Positions 45,836 to 57,226 of a DNA stretch of 64,000 nt are shown here, piece after piece. The translations under genes were made by a program, and so were the position numbers. The DNA comes from Selaginella moellendorffii (lineage: Eukaryota > Streptophyta > Lycopodiopsida > Selaginellales > Selaginellaceae), in assembly GCF_000143415.4 (NCBI RefSeq), contig NW_003314285.1, positions 1,616,966-1,680,965 on the forward strand, written 5' to 3'. The first letter of the stretch is position 1. The number at the start of each line of letters is the position of its first letter. The notes beneath the pieces are model-generated. The model was not told the origin of the DNA. It saw only the letters and a list, made by a program, of their open reading frames with translations, and made no database searches.

Positions 45836-47670
45836 GCAAAGTACTGTGGCATAATTTTCATCTTTAGATTTGAAGATTCTATCTTAGCATTTCAGACTAA
45901 ACTTTGAGACCTGAATAATTCAAACTTGATCTGATTAGTACCCATGTATGCATGCAGACTACCAACGTTGATTTCAGATGATTAACAGTATAATCATACG
46001 TAATTGCCATGACTTTAGTAGCAGCAGGAGGAAAATTCAAGTTTGGAGTAGAGAAGTTTCCACTAAATAAATTCAAAGTGAAAGAATGTGACGGTGGCAA
46101 TGGCATGGCTTGATGTCACTGATGGCAAGCTCCAGTGGCATTTGTTCTCCTTGCAAACTTCTTTGCAAAGCGTTTGAGTAGAAATTTTCTTGTAGCAAGG
46201 TACACATGAAATATAAAATCTCCTACCCTTCTGGATAAAAAAATGTACCAAAAAGTATTTTTTAACCACTGATTCATATACCAAATTTGGAGGAAAATTC
46301 AGAGTTTGCGAGAAAAGTATCCACCAAAAAATTTTATGGTTAGCAACTGAGGGTGGTAGTGGAGGGCGCTTTGATATCATTGACAACAAGCTCCACACTG
46401 GCATATGTTTATCAAGAGTTAATATTCGAGAGGAGGGAAGACAATGATAGTATTAATAAAATACTAAAAAAAATTAACAATAACAATAATAAATAAGGGT
46501 TTTGAAAATTAATTTGGTCCAATCTCCCTAAACTAAAGTGATGTAGAGCCTAACTTAATCATGGATTGAAATCCACAACTAACTCAAAAGTAAGATGAGC
46601 TAAAGTATCCATGGCCAAAGTTAGCTAAATTTAATCACGGATAGAAATCCATAACTAACTCAAAAGCATGAGTAAGATGAGTTAGAATTTCCATGGACAA
46701 AGTCAAGAGCAACTCAAGCACTTTCAATAAAAGTCCAAAAAGTTCTAGTAAACTATTTCCCACGTAACCATAGTTGAAATCTTTGAAAATTTAAGAATGA
46801 GGTTTTGGGTTACAATTATCATATAACACCTTAGAAGTATAGTGAGAGCTCTATACTATGGCTGAGAATATCTATAAGATAATGCTGGTCTGGCATAACA
46901 ATGAGATGGTATGGGAAATATGTAAAAGCTTTGTACTCATATGAATCTTCATCAATCAATTTAACTACATGAGGCACTTGGGTTTGAGGGCTAGCAAACT
47001 GTGTATTAACAATTCAAATGATCACTAACAAAAAAACAATAAATTTTTTCTCTAACAATCAACTAACTCAGTTTTTATAGCAAAATTTTATATTTATTCA
47101 GGTACTAATGGAAAAGTTGTATGACTCTCTTGAGACATTCAATGTATGTAATAATGGGAAAAACATTATAAATTTAGGTCAATTCATACATAATAAGATA
47201 ATTTTCTTTTTTAATTGCAATGTACTATTGACTTTAGATAGAATAAAGTTTTTAAAAAAATCTCAACTTTCTAGGAAATAAATATAATACATAAAATTTC
47301 TCTTGTAAAATAACTTATCTCATTAAAAATCTTAATAACAAACAACTAATACAAAATAATTTTATTCATGAGTATAATAATTTTTCAAAATATTTTAGAA
47401 AACTTATTTTTGTGTACTAATCAGAATATTCTTGAATACCTTCCAAAAATATTTCAATATAATTCAAAATGTTGGGCAACACTTGCGAGAGTGGAACACG
47501 GAACCCAGGAGTGCAAAAGGAGGGAACGAATGCAGTGATGCCCTCGCTACTCTAACATCTGTGCAGGATGGAGCCTCATCCCCTTCTCCACCTCCTTACT
47601 AGATTCCACTCTAGTCTCTAAACAATGGCTTTTACCCTCCTCCTCCCCCACCTCCTGCGAATCCAGAATC
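45836..47670. other. AT-rich spacer with a tandemly repeated P450-upstream-like block
   Basis: A block of about 110 bp at 46028-46140 (AGGAAAATTCAAGTTTGG.. to ..GCAAGCTCC) recurs at 46286-46395, and its last part again at 48235-48265. They probably descend from the flanks of duplicated P450 genes. Within 46500-46750 a sentence-like repeat, ATGGATTGAAATCCACAACT and variants, occurs twice. No gene is recognised; short open frames here have no family resemblance. Confidence 0.6.
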
Positions 47671-47674
47671 AGAA

Positions 47675-48055
47675 TTCATGGGAACAACTTTGAAAGATGA
47701 AATATGGTGGTGTAATTGATCCTACTTGCCAAGGATTGTTGGGGTATCGTGGACGGAACAGAGCTTAAACCTGTCAACCTCGCGCTTCAACTGGCATGGG
47801 AGAGTCGCCATCGCAAGGCAACTGGGCGACGAATACATGCGCTTGCTCGATCTCATGAAAAATGCAAATTGACTTCTCTATCTTCTCAGGGAATGCCAAA
47901 GTCATGCTTGCCCAGAAGTTCTTGAACAAGACTCTGTCACGACCTATATCAGCAAGCTTCGTGGACTCATGGCTGAACTCAAAGAGGCTGGGTCTCCAGT
48001 CCCAGAAGAACAAGCCAAGGCGCTCATCTACGCGTTTGCCCTAGAATGAACAAGA
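47675..48055 (+). pseudogene. Ty1/copia gag relic
   Basis: Across frame changes the plus strand reads a copia-type gag: LKDE near 47688, then LLAKDCWGIVDGTELKP at 47719-47775, and later SVTTYISKLRGLMAELKEAG followed by PVPEEQAKALIYAFALE up to 48047. This is the conserved N-terminal gag region (compare W..V.G at the start and the EL..AG...E..K...L..LP stretch). There is no protease, integrase or RT, and no LTR is seen nearby. It is a dead fragment. Confidence 0.75.
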
Positions 48056-48127
48056 GGATATGCTAAGTTTCACAGGTTGGGATGGGTCGGAAGCCCCCGA
48101 GACAAATGAGCGCCCTGCTCCGACAGG

Positions 48128-48200
48128 AAGCGTCAGGAGTTTGGATCTCCCCGGAAGCTTCAATCAAATCCATGTGCCAAGTCAGTCAAGAGCATTATCC
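48128..48200 (-). pseudogene. P450 exon scrap
   Basis: About 70 bases match the segment at 48790-48862 of the P450 gene (the part coding LLANLVHGFDWSFP), with many differences and no open frame. The other bases from 48056 to 48650 show nothing else recognisable. Confidence 0.55.
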
Positions 48201-48659
48201 TCTAGAGAAAAATTCAAGTTTCGAGTAAGTTTCGCTCGATGTCACTGGCGGCGAGCTCCACATTGGCATTTTTTTTCTCTTTGCAAGCTTCCTTGGCGCT
48301 GTGTAAAGAAAAAAGCATAAAGAAAGCGAGAACTACGTAGAAATTTCAAATGGCCGCTTGCTTGCTTGGTATTTCAGATGAATCCGTCGCCCAGATTATA
48401 TGAATTTTGTTTGTGGAATCGATTGGCGTGGTCAACAGCATGATGCAATGCGCTATTCGCGACCTCATCTCTTTCCAGACATCAAGTAAACTTGCACTTC
48501 TGAATACCTTTGGAAGCCTTGAAAGCAAGCTGCTGCTGAAGGCTTTCCGTGGTAATAGTGGCGAACAGCACACTAGATGTGGAAGCTTGCTTGCGCAAAG
48601 AGTCCTGACGGAGCCTTTGAGAGATGAAGGAGCTAAACAGAGCTAAGAACGTCCACGTT

Positions 48660-48706
48660 ATTTAACAGTATCAGTTCAGATTTCAGATTTCAGATTTCAG
48701 ATTTCA
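48660..48706. repeat. TTTCAGA heptamer run at the P450 3' end
   Basis: Four to five TTTCAGA units run into the last codons of the P450 gene on the minus strand (stop at 48697-48699). The end of the protein (YAEI) may therefore have been altered by slippage. Confidence 0.7.
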
Positions 48707-50246
48707 GCATACACAGACGCTGAATGTCTTGGAACTGCCAGGAGTTTTAGAGGAGACTTGAGCAGCAGCGTCGTCTCAAAGCAATCCTCAAGAGTTTGGA
48801 TCTCTCCGGGAGGGAAGCTCCAATCAAATCCATGGACAAGGTTAGCCAAGAGCAGCTCAAGCGCTTTTAATGCGAGTGGCATTCCAGGACACATCCGCCG
48901 CCCCGATCCAAATGGTATGAGATCAAAGTGCTGGCCCTTGAAATCCACTGATCTCCCAAGGAATCTCTCGGGCATGAACTCTGTGGGGCGTTCCCAGATA
49001 CTTGGATCGCGTCCAATGGCGAAAGCATTGACAAAGAGTGTTGAGCCTTTGGGAACGTAGTAGCCACCAATCGTGCAAGCTTCGTCAGAGCTGCGAGGAA
49101 TGAGGAGTGGACCTGGAGGACAAAGCCTCAAGGTTTCCTTGATGATTGCTTGAAGGTACTCCAGCTTTGAGAAATCAGACTCTTGAACCAGGCGATTTGG
49201 ACCCACGACAAGGTTGAGCTCGAATTGAGCTTTCTCCAAAACATGAGGATTGTGAAGAAGTTGTGCCATCACCCATTCAGCAGCCACGGCCGTTGAATCA
49301 GATGCTAGCAACAATTCCTGTCAACCACGATGGTATAAGGAATAAGTTTATATGTGGAGTGAACTTACTGTTATAAACGCTTTTACTGTGTCTTCTGCGC
49401 TGAAACTCTCGAGCAGTGCGTCCATGAAGTCTTTGGGACGAGCGGTTGGCTCTTTGTGTTCTTTGATGATCTTCTTCATGAACTTGTCTTGCCTCTCGTG
49501 CAATCTCTTGAACTGAGGGATGGTCGGATCGAGCCATTCTAAAAAGCACCTGAGGTACGATGGAACAAATTCGGTGATGTGGAACTTGATTGCCAGGCTG
49601 AAGATTTCATTAATAACATGTTTAATCTCCCTGTGTTGATCATTGTCATCAGTGGTGTCCCCAAAGTATCTCTTGCTCATCAGGATCATTGTGAAGGCGT
49701 TGAATGTGAAAGTTGAGAAGAGATATCTCATGTCAACAGCTACTTTTTCCTCGTTAGACTTTTGCAGGATACGAAACGCTCTCGAGAGTTCTTGGAACCT
49801 CACCCACAAGGAGGATTCCAGTTTCTGGGGAGCAATAAGTTCAGTCACACACATCTTACGCAGCCTCCTTGAATGCTCGCTGTAGTGTATCCCAATGCTT
49901 TGGAAATCATACCCAATAATCTCGGAGATCAAGAGATATGGCCTCGAAGCAAATGCCAAGCCATTGTTCATGAGAGCTTCTTTCGCCATCTCTGGGCTGG
50001 AGACAATGATGCTCGGGATCATCCCAAGCTTCAAGAACATAATTGGCCCATACTTTTTGGAGAGTGCTTGCAAAGATCGATGTGGCTGCTTCGTAATGAG
50101 ATGAAGGTGGCCGATCAATGGAAGTGCCCATCCTGGAGATGGGGCAAATTCTTCTTCTTATCCCACGAAGTGACCAGAATGCTAAGAGCTCCGGTGAGCA
50201 CTAGCAAAAGAAAAGGAAGCGCGAAACTAGAGAGTGCTAACTCCAT
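48697..50246 (-). CDS. A-type cytochrome P450, two exons, frameshift in the N-terminal hinge
   Basis: Exon 1 is 50246-49369 and exon 2 is 49317-48697; the intron begins GTAAGT and ends CAG, phase 0. The protein starts MELALSSFALPFLLLVLTGAL (ER anchor). The Pro-rich hinge should read NLPPSPGWALPLIGHLHL, but a run of four C at 50141-50144 is one base short, so the literal frame goes NLPHLQDGHFH and stops; from PLIGHLHL onward the correct frame is open. All P450 marks follow: I-helix ASDSTA, ExxR (KETLRL), PERF (MPERFLG), heme loop FGSGRRMCPG. The family is clan 71, monooxygenase of specialised metabolism; the substrate is unknown. A TATATAAG box about 75 bp upstream supports the start. The frameshift is either a recent inactivation or a base-call error. 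Confidence 0.85.
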
Positions 50247-50651
50247 CAAGTAGAAATCTAGAAGCTCTGAATTGTGTGTCTTCACCGTGTTGTTTGGATC
50301 AAGAGCTCGCGTTATACTTATATATCTAAGTTCTTGCATGCTTGAATTGACCATAATTTTCATCACAAAACTTTGGAATAAGTCATTTAGTCAGGACAGG
50401 GTGGCCCTAGAATTCTTACAAGTGAGTTAGTCAACACTGTTTAGTCAACAAAAAACGCAATGGCGCGAAATAATTACTTTGATCCTACACGCTCCTGGAC
50501 GGACGGTGGCGATCGCAGCAGTGGTCCTGCACGTCAGACGTGGAGCCACAGAGGGTTTGGCGCAGCTCTCGCCAGGCTAGGGTTTATCGAGTCCTGCCAA
50601 GGATTCTCTCCTTCCCGCCGGATTGGAGCTTCCGGGATCTCCCAAGAAGCA

Positions 50652-51957
50652 ATGTGGATCCCCAGGCGCGTGCTGCTGCTGCTCGCCCTCTCCATCCTCG
50701 TCGCGCGCGCGGCGGAGGCGGCGCTGGATTGCACGTCGCCGTTCACATACAAGGGCCAGACCAGGTATTTCGGTGCTTGCAACACTCTCACAGGCCCGGC
50801 GGCGCTGGCCTGGACTTACGATCCAGCCGATAGCACGCTCAAGGTCGCGTTCTTGGGGCAAGCCGCGAGCCCCATGGGATGGGTGGGCTGGGGGATCAAT
50901 CTGGGCAGCAGGCCAGTGATGGTTGGGACCAATGCCTTGATCGGCTTTAGGACCCAAGACAGGAGCTATGTGGACACTTACAAGCTCACCACTGATATTC
51001 AAGCTGGAGCTCAGCTCACTCCAGGAACTCTGGATATCTCGGTGCTCGACAAGGCTGTGGAGATCACTGGCACCACTGTGACCATCTTTGCCACCATCCA
51101 GCTCCGGCCAAACCAGACTAAGATCAACCATGTGTGGAACCGAGGCTCCAAGACGATTGGAGTTTCGCCGCTCCAGCATGGACTCTCTCCGGAAGATCGC
51201 AGTGGTGTTGGTGTCATCGATCTGAGCACCAGATCCGTGATAAACACCGAGCCTCCTCATCAAAGTCTCAAGCAGGTTAGCTCTTTTGCTCTCTCGCTTT
51301 CTTCTTACGCTTGGTGTTCTTCCTTTGTTCTTCCAGAGCCATGGAGCTCTCAATGCAGTTGGATGGGGGATTTTTCTCCCGCTTGGAATGATGACTGCTC
51401 GCTATGCCAGGCCCTTCTCCGAGAAAGTTTGGTTCTACGTCCACATATCTCTGCAAAGCCTTGGCTTGCTGCTGGGATCCATTGGCTGGCTCATTGGATT
51501 GAGGCTTGGAAGTTACTCCAAAGGGATCGTCCATGATGTTCATCGAAACATTGGCATTGCAATCTTTAGTTTCGCCTGTCTACAGGTAAGAACTTTGCTG
51601 ATATACTACGAGTCTACGAGCTTGCGACTTCCTTCCCAGGTTTTTGGAGTAGCGTTTCGTCCAAACAAGGAGCACAAGCTCAGGCTCTACTGGAACGCTT
51701 ACCATCACTCCATCGGCTACCTCATGCTCATCCTCATCTTCACAAACATCTACAAAGGTTTCGAGATCCTCCAGCCCAAGCGACGGTGGCACAACGCCTA
51801 CACTGGGTTCGTGGTGCTGGCGGCCATCGTCAGCTTCATTCTGGAAATCCTCACTTGGATCATCTACTTCAAGAGGAAGAAAAATGCCGAGAAAGAAGCG
51901 CTTGCAAACGGTGGTAAGGTGCAAATGGGATCCTCGTTTTCCAGTTTCCCAGCATAG
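50652..51957 (+). CDS. DOMON plus cytochrome b561 membrane protein, three exons
   Basis: Exons 50652-51275, 51337-51585, 51640-51957 give 396 residues. The start at 50652 puts a signal peptide (RRVLLLLALSILVARAAEA) at the N-terminus; the frame is open further upstream but without a signal. Residues about 25-205 form a DOMON domain (YFGACNTLTGPAALAWTY, GWVGWGINL, NHVWNRG). Five hydrophobic helices follow, with the b561 heme histidines in SHGALNAVGWG, YVHISLQ, VHDVHRNIG and AYHHSIGY. Members of this plant family (AIR12/CYBDOM group) carry electrons between cytosolic ascorbate and apoplastic acceptors at the plasma membrane; heme b in the DOMON part is also possible. The C-terminus is cytosolic and basic. 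It is divergent from the P450, 400 bp apart. Confidence 0.9.
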
Positions 51958-52082
51958 CTCCTTTACTTATTTTTTCTTCTCCTTGATATGGTTTTACTGC
52001 GGCAACCCAATACTGGGATTGAGTGTATTTTGTTTGAGAAAATTTGGTTTGGACTAATACGAAGTGATTATTAGTAATTAAT

Positions 52083-52154
52083 GGTCCCATAGTCTAGTGG
52101 TTACGACATTGGACTTTGAATCCAAGAGCCCGAGTTCGAATCTCGGTGGGACCT
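52083..52154 (+). tRNA. tRNA-Gln (anticodon UUG)
   Basis: 72 nt without intron. The acceptor arms GGTCCCA and TGGGACC pair fully, with T as discriminator. The D arm is TCTAGTGGTTACGA. The anticodon stem TTGGA/TCCAA encloses loop CTTTGAA with anticodon TTG at 52116-52118. The T arm contains GTTCGAATC as the B box. A poly-T (CTTTTC) follows at once as a pol III terminator. It is a nuclear-type plant tRNA-Gln. Confidence 0.95.
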
Positions 52155-52306
52155 CTTTTCTTACTTGTGAGCGTCGTTTTTACACGCAAGAGAGAGGCAT
52201 TGCGTGTCAAGCGTGCCTCTCGCCTAGGGTTCCTGGAGCTCGGGAGCGCGACGTGGTAGAGATCCATTGCGATTCTAGCGCTTTTCGGTTTGATTCTAGT
52301 GGCGAG

Positions 52307-53307
52307 ATGTTGCTCAAGGTAGAGGGATGCAGGGTGCCGGCGCTAGATTCGTTTGTGATCAACCCTGGCCGCGGCCGATCCAGGAAGAGCAGGCTGATGG
52401 TTCAATGTAGCGCCAGGGATGGCGATTCAGATGGGAATGGAATGGGAGGCGATGTCCAGGTCCAAAGAGCGCTGGTGGAGATGATCCAGATGCAAGTAAG
52501 CAAGGTGAAGATGTCGGAATTTGTGGAGGAAAGGTCGCAGTACATGAAAACTATTGCGCAAGACTATCGTCACGACCACGCTCGAATTGCGTTTCGTGCG
52601 ATGAAAGAGCTCGATGCCGCTGGAAGCCGGGTATGTATTCTTCGGTTTTCTTTGTCCTTGGGTTTTTGGTTCTCATCAAGATTTCTTTCTTGTGTCAGGT
52701 GCTTAGGGAGCTTGATGCTGGTGCTGGTGCAATCGAAGAGGAACTTCGAATGGCTCGTGCCGATCTTGAGGTACGTAAAGAACTGTAGAAGTTTTCACTG
52801 TTCTTATGTCTTTTTTCTTTCGACATAGGCTCAATCCAAATCTATTGACGAGTACCAGCGCTGGTCTGCTCATCTCCGAAACGAGGGGCTGTTCTTCAAG
52901 AATTTGTACAGTGCTCCGGATAGATCCAAGGCATCTAGAAAGGTTCGCAAGATTCTCTTCGTGAACTTCACAGTTCTTGACTGCTTTTGTTCTCCAGGAT
53001 TTGGTAGTTAGCTCACCATCGGGAAACTTTAGCGCAAGTTACAAGCAGTTTTTGTCCGGAGGGATCTCCCTTGTTCTGGCCTCGTTTGTTTACAGTTCTG
53101 GCTCTGGTGAGTTTTCTTTCCTTCTCTCAATCGATCCAATTGACAAGAACTTTGATGGAACTTCCAGGCCTCTTAACAGGAACCTTAATGCGTCCATGGA
53201 AACTTGCCTCGTATGGAATCATCCTCACACTTCTATTGACACAGCTAGCGTACGCCGACGTTCTCGTCGGCGAAGAAGTCGAGAGCTCAAGCAAAGATCA
53301 AGGCTGA
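52307..53307 (+). CDS. Probable plastid-targeted membrane protein, five exons, unknown function
   Basis: Exons 52307-52630, 52699-52770, 52829-52942, 52998-53106, 53168-53307 sum to 253 codons (252 residues). The first 45 residues are basic and Ser-rich (GRGRSRKSRLMVQCSA), like a transit peptide. A helical, charged middle follows (QRALVEMIQMQVSKVKMSEFVEERSQYMKTI, then LRELDAGAGAIEEELRMARADLE), probably coiled coil. Two hydrophobic segments near the C-terminus (GGISLVLASFVYSSGSGLLTG and SYGIILTLLLTQLAYADVLV) would cross a membrane. I cannot name the family with certainty; a chloroplast envelope or thylakoid protein is likely. An in-frame ATG further up lies inside the tRNA and is rejected. Confidence 0.7.
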
Positions 53308-53780
53308 CGCATCTGAGCCGTCCAGTCACCACTATCAAATCGGACGGCTCTGATTGATGTACATATACTTATATTAATTTATCCACACCGTCGGCACCGT
53401 AGCGTATCTGGATCGACGGTTGCGCGATCCATGACCCCTATCGTAAAGTGCATCCCACGTGGACGGCACGATGTGCTGCCACGGTTTCGTGAAGAACGGT
53501 TTTGATGCGCTTTTTGCGAGAGGAGGAACAATTTGACCTCCTCTTCTCTCCTTCACGCGTGTGTTAGTAGTGGTTGTTTTTAGGGTTCATCGCTAGCTTG
53601 GTGCTACCCGTAGCGTCAAGGTATTTTTTCTCCTTTTTTTGCGCGTCGCGCTCGGATTTCATGCTCACATTGCTTCGTTCCAGGGAATTTCGATCTGAAT
53701 CTGAGCTTTTTGAGGTCCCCAGGTGAGGATTTCCTAGGTTCGCTACCAGCTACTTCCTCAGCGCCAGATTTCTCTCAAGT
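53308..53780. other. Intergenic region upstream of the NicO-like gene
   Basis: Contains short CCGTCGGCACCGT/ACGGT-like repeats near 53390-53420 and a pyrimidine-rich leader before 53781. No gene or RNA is recognised. Confidence 0.5.
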
Positions 53781-54900
53781 ATGGCACAGATTTGTCGGCC
53801 TTGTCTCAACGATCCTCGTACTTTTCTCCCTGGAGAACACATCCGGGCTTTTCCAGTCTCGTCTCAGCGAATTTCTAGAACTCGAAGGCGTTTTCCTCGA
53901 TCTTTGGAGGCACTGAGGCTACGGCCAAAACTTTCGCCATGGTCGGTGAGTCGGCATGCTGCAAGAGCTGTTCTTCCTGGACAAGTCAGCAACAATCACT
54001 GTGAGAACGAGCACATCGACCAGAAATTTTGCGTCTTAAAGCTGGTAAGATCTTGTTGTACGATGGATATATTTTGTTTTGATTTCGTTCTCTTTGCCTT
54101 GGCAGATCACGAAGGTTCTTCCGGTTGTTTTGCCAGTCATCCTTTTGAGAGCTGCCCCTGCGCTAGCTTCCACCATCACACTCTCCGCTGCTAGCTCTAC
54201 AGCCAAAGGACTTCGTGTTCCCGAGCTTCTTACGAGCGCATGGACGGGACTCATGGCCGGATGTCTACACACTCTCACAGGACCCGACCACCTTGCTGCT
54301 TTGGCACCTCTCTCAATCGGTCGCACGAAGATGGAAGGTGCTTTTGTGGGAGCGCTGTGGGGTTGCGGTCATGACGCTGGCCAGATCCTCTTCGGGTTGC
54401 TCTTCCTGGTGCTCAAAGAGAAGCTACACATTGACCTCTTGAGAACATGGAGCGCTCGCGTTGTCGGTGTCACTCTTCTCGTAATCGGCGCGGTGGGAAT
54501 TAAAGAGGCACAGGAAGTTCCGATCCCTTGCCTCGCAGGGGAGGGCTGTGAAGCAGACTACGAAGACAGTGGCGGAGTTCAGGAGCGGAAAAAGCCTTTT
54601 GGATTTGCAACTTTTGGGACGGGAGTAGTCCATGGCCTCCAGCCGGACGCTTTGCTCGTCATTCTTCCAGCGCTGGCATTGCCTTCTCGACTAGCAGGTG
54701 TGGCTTTTCTTTTCATGTTCTTGCTGGGGACGGTGGTGGCGATGGCTAGCTACACCGCTTTCGTTGGTTCGTGTAGCGAGGCCTTGCAGAAGAGGGTCCC
54801 GTGGATAACTCAGAGACTGTCACTGGGCTCGTCGCTGATAGCTATCGCAGTCGGGCTCTCGATTTTGGCTGGAGAGATTTTTGGCATCAACCTGTTTTGA
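53781..54900 (+). CDS. NicO/RcnA-type (high-affinity nickel transport family) plastid membrane protein
   Basis: Exon 1 53781-54044, intron with GTAAGA..CAG, exon 2 54106-54900; 352 residues. The N-terminal 90 residues are Arg/Ser-rich (RISRTRRRFPRSLEALRLRP), fitting a transit peptide. Then come six or so hydrophobic helices: ITKVLPVVLPVILL, a GLMAGCLHTLTGPDHLAALAPLSIG motif (the family H-x5-DH signature), ALWGCGHDAGQILFGLLFLV, a loop with Cys (CLAGEGCEADYE), FGTGVVHGLQPDALLVILPAL and MFLLGTVVAMASYTAF. The HTLTGPDH and GHDAGQ histidines and aspartates are the expected metal ligands. Plant members lie in the chloroplast; the metal (Ni, Co, Mn or other) is not settled by sequence. Confidence 0.85.
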
Positions 54901-54985
54901 GAAACAGACAGGAAGACAACACAGGTTTTTTCACAAAGATACTATACGTTTTGTCTGAGGTGATGGCATCTTTTATCAGGATGAT

Positions 54986-57226
54986 ATGATCAAGCCAGCG
55001 TTGAGAGAAATCGAAGACGCCTTGAAGCAACGCATCAACCGAGTCAGCGGCTACGTCTCTCTACTGCAGCAGTGTGTCAGCTCCAAGAGTTTGGCCCATG
55101 GAAAGCTCGTCCACGCTCATCTTTTAGAGGCTGGGTTTGGCAGCAACGCTGTTTTGGGTGACCAGCTTATCAAGATGTATAGCAGCTGCGGCAGCCTGGA
55201 AGACGCTCGTCAGATCTTCGAGAGGATGCCGTGCAAACGGCCCATCACATTCAACTTCATGATCAGTGCGTTCATCCAGCACGGTTATCACAGCAAGGCC
55301 TTGAGTTTGTTTCACTCGATGGAAGATCCCGACTCACATACCTACTCTCGGATTCTCGGAGCTTGCTGTGGTCCGGGAGCTTTGCCAGAAGGAAAAGCCA
55401 TTCACCAGAAGATGCTGGCAACTGATTCACAGATGAGCCGGGTCGTCCAGAACGCGCTGGTGAACATGTACTCCAAGTGCCAGAGTCTCGAGGATGCAAG
55501 GAAAGTGTTTGATAGTATGGCCCAGAAGGACGTGGTTTCCTGGAACTCTATCATCTCGGCTTATACCCAGAGTGGGCATCTCGGAGAGGCTGTTGAGCTA
55601 TACGAAGCAATGGACATTGAACCAACGACGACAACGTTTGCCTGCGTTCTCGGTGCTTGCTGCGATTTGGAGACTGGGAAGAAGATCCACAGGAGGATCG
55701 TTGACGGTGGATGGGACTCGGACATGAAGGTCCAGAACGCTCTGGTTTACATGTACGCCAAGTGTGGAAGTGTAGAGCTTGCGGAGGACTGTTTCGAGAA
55801 GAGCCAGGAGAGGGACGTCGTTTCGTGGAACACGATGATCGGAGCTTATGTTCAGAACGGGTATACGAGGCAGGCTATGAGGCTTTTCTGGACGATGGAC
55901 TTGAATGGAATCGTCCAGGACTGGGTGACTTTTACCAGCGTTTTCGGGGCCTGTGAGAGCCAGGAGGAGTGCCGATGGTTTCACTTTCGCGCCATAGCAA
56001 CTGGTTTTGGCAATCACGTCGGGGTGAGGAACGGACTGGTGGCAATGTACGCCAACTGTGAAAACTTGGAGGTTGCGAGGCGGGTTTTTGATGGAACTGA
56101 GCACAAGAACATGAGCTCTTGGACGACCATGCTCACAGCCTACGCTCGGAGAGGCTTCGACCGGCAAGCTATGAATTTGTATCGAGAAATGAAGAGACAG
56201 GGTGTGGATCCCGACTTTATGCTGTTTCCGACGATCGTCACAGCTTGTTGCAGTCTCAAGGAGGCCAGAGAGATCCACGCTCATATCACAGCAACAGGCT
56301 CTCACACACTGGCTACGGACAATGCGCTTGTCACCATGTACTCCAACTGTGGCCGTCTCGAGGATGCAAAGGAGATGTTCGATACCATGCCAGAGAAGAA
56401 CTTCATCACTTGGACAGCAATGATCTCGGCCTGTGCACAGCACGGGTGTCCTCTCGAGGTGATTGGAACTTACGAGGAGATGGAGAGGCAGGGTGTGGCT
56501 CCGGTTCCGATAACTCTGGCTATGGTTGCCGGGGCCTATGGCGAGGTGAAATCGCTCCAGGATGCCAGGAAGTTCCACGAGCGGATTGTCGACAAGGGAC
56601 TCGGTTCGGCGTTCCTCGTCGAGAACTCGCTGATGAACATGTATGGGAAGTGTGGAAGCGTGGACGCTGCAAAGGCCATGTTTGACAAGATGAAGACGAG
56701 GAACGTGATAACTTGGACAACGATGGTTGCTGCGTATGCGAGAAACGCTCGTCCGCTGGAAGCTCTCGACCTCTACACGGAGATGGTTTTGGACGGGACG
56801 AAGCCGAGCCTGGTGACGTTTACGTGCGTCCTGGCTGCTTGCAGCCATGCGGGACGGATGGAAGTCGGACAAAGGCACCTCTGGTCGATGAAACTGGACT
56901 ACGGGCTCGCTCCAACAGCGGAACACTACGCGTGTGTGGTCGATCTTCTCGGTCGAGCGGGGTGGCTCAAGGAGGCCGAGGAGCTTATCCTTGTCAAGAG
57001 CTTGGAAGTGGACGACGTCGTGTGGAGAGCTCTGCTGAGCGCTTGCAAGATCCACTGTGACACCGAGCTTGGAGGAGTGGCCGCGGAGCAAGTTACGCAG
57101 CTGGCTCCATTCGACACCTCTTCATACGTGCTGCTGTCAAACATCCATGCTGAGCTCGGGTACTCGAGGTCCTCCAAAGCCCGAGCTCTCAGGAAGAGAT
57201 CTACGATCATCAAGCCGGAAGTTTGA
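54986..57226 (+). CDS. PLS-class PPR protein with E region, 746 residues, single exon
   Basis: The start has SLLQQCVSSKSLAHGKLVHAHLLEAGF, the typical first L/S pair. Ten to twelve P, L and S repeats follow, with alternating lengths: LVNMYSKCQSLEDARKVFD, VVSWNSIISAYTQSGHLGEAVELY, TTTFACVLGACCDLETGKKIH and so on. The end is VDLLGRAGWLKEAEELI, WRALLSACKIH and SSYVLLSNIHAELGYSRSSKARALRKR, an E motif that stops short of E+ and DYW. In plants this class works in C-to-U RNA editing in plastids and mitochondria, with the deaminase provided in trans when DYW is absent. Its last 17 bases overlap the end of the opposite PPR gene. No intron is needed. Confidence 0.92.
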   Translation: MIKPALREIEDALKQRINRVSGYVSLLQQCVSSKSLAHGKLVHAHLLEAGFGSNAVLGDQLIKMYSSCGSLEDARQIFERMPCKRPITFNFMISAFIQHGYHSKALSLFHSMEDPDSHTYSRILGACCGPGALPEGKAIHQKMLATDSQMSRVVQNALVNMYSKCQSLEDARKVFDSMAQKDVVSWNSIISAYTQSGHLGEAVELYEAMDIEPTTTTFACVLGACCDLETGKKIHRRIVDGGWDSDMKVQNALVYMYAKCGSVELAEDCFEKSQERDVVSWNTMIGAYVQNGYTRQAMRLFWTMDLNGIVQDWVTFTSVFGACESQEECRWFHFRAIATGFGNHVGVRNGLVAMYANCENLEVARRVFDGTEHKNMSSWTTMLTAYARRGFDRQAMNLYREMKRQGVDPDFMLFPTIVTACCSLKEAREIHAHITATGSHTLATDNALVTMYSNCGRLEDAKEMFDTMPEKNFITWTAMISACAQHGCPLEVIGTYEEMERQGVAPVPITLAMVAGAYGEVKSLQDARKFHERIVDKGLGSAFLVENSLMNMYGKCGSVDAAKAMFDKMKTRNVITWTTMVAAYARNARPLEALDLYTEMVLDGTKPSLVTFTCVLAACSHAGRMEVGQRHLWSMKLDYGLAPTAEHYACVVDLLGRAGWLKEAEELILVKSLEVDDVVWRALLSACKIHCDTELGGVAAEQVTQLAPFDTSSYVLLSNIHAELGYSRSSKARALRKRSTIIKPEV

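Noticed and set aside
50577-51353. 258-residue minus-strand frame over the DOMON exon
   Set aside because: It runs across the intron of the DOMON gene and mirrors its coding; no domain is seen.
55598-57091. 497-residue minus-strand open frame
   Set aside because: It is the antisense of the PLS-class PPR gene, whose repeats explain the open frame; its own translation shows no family pattern.
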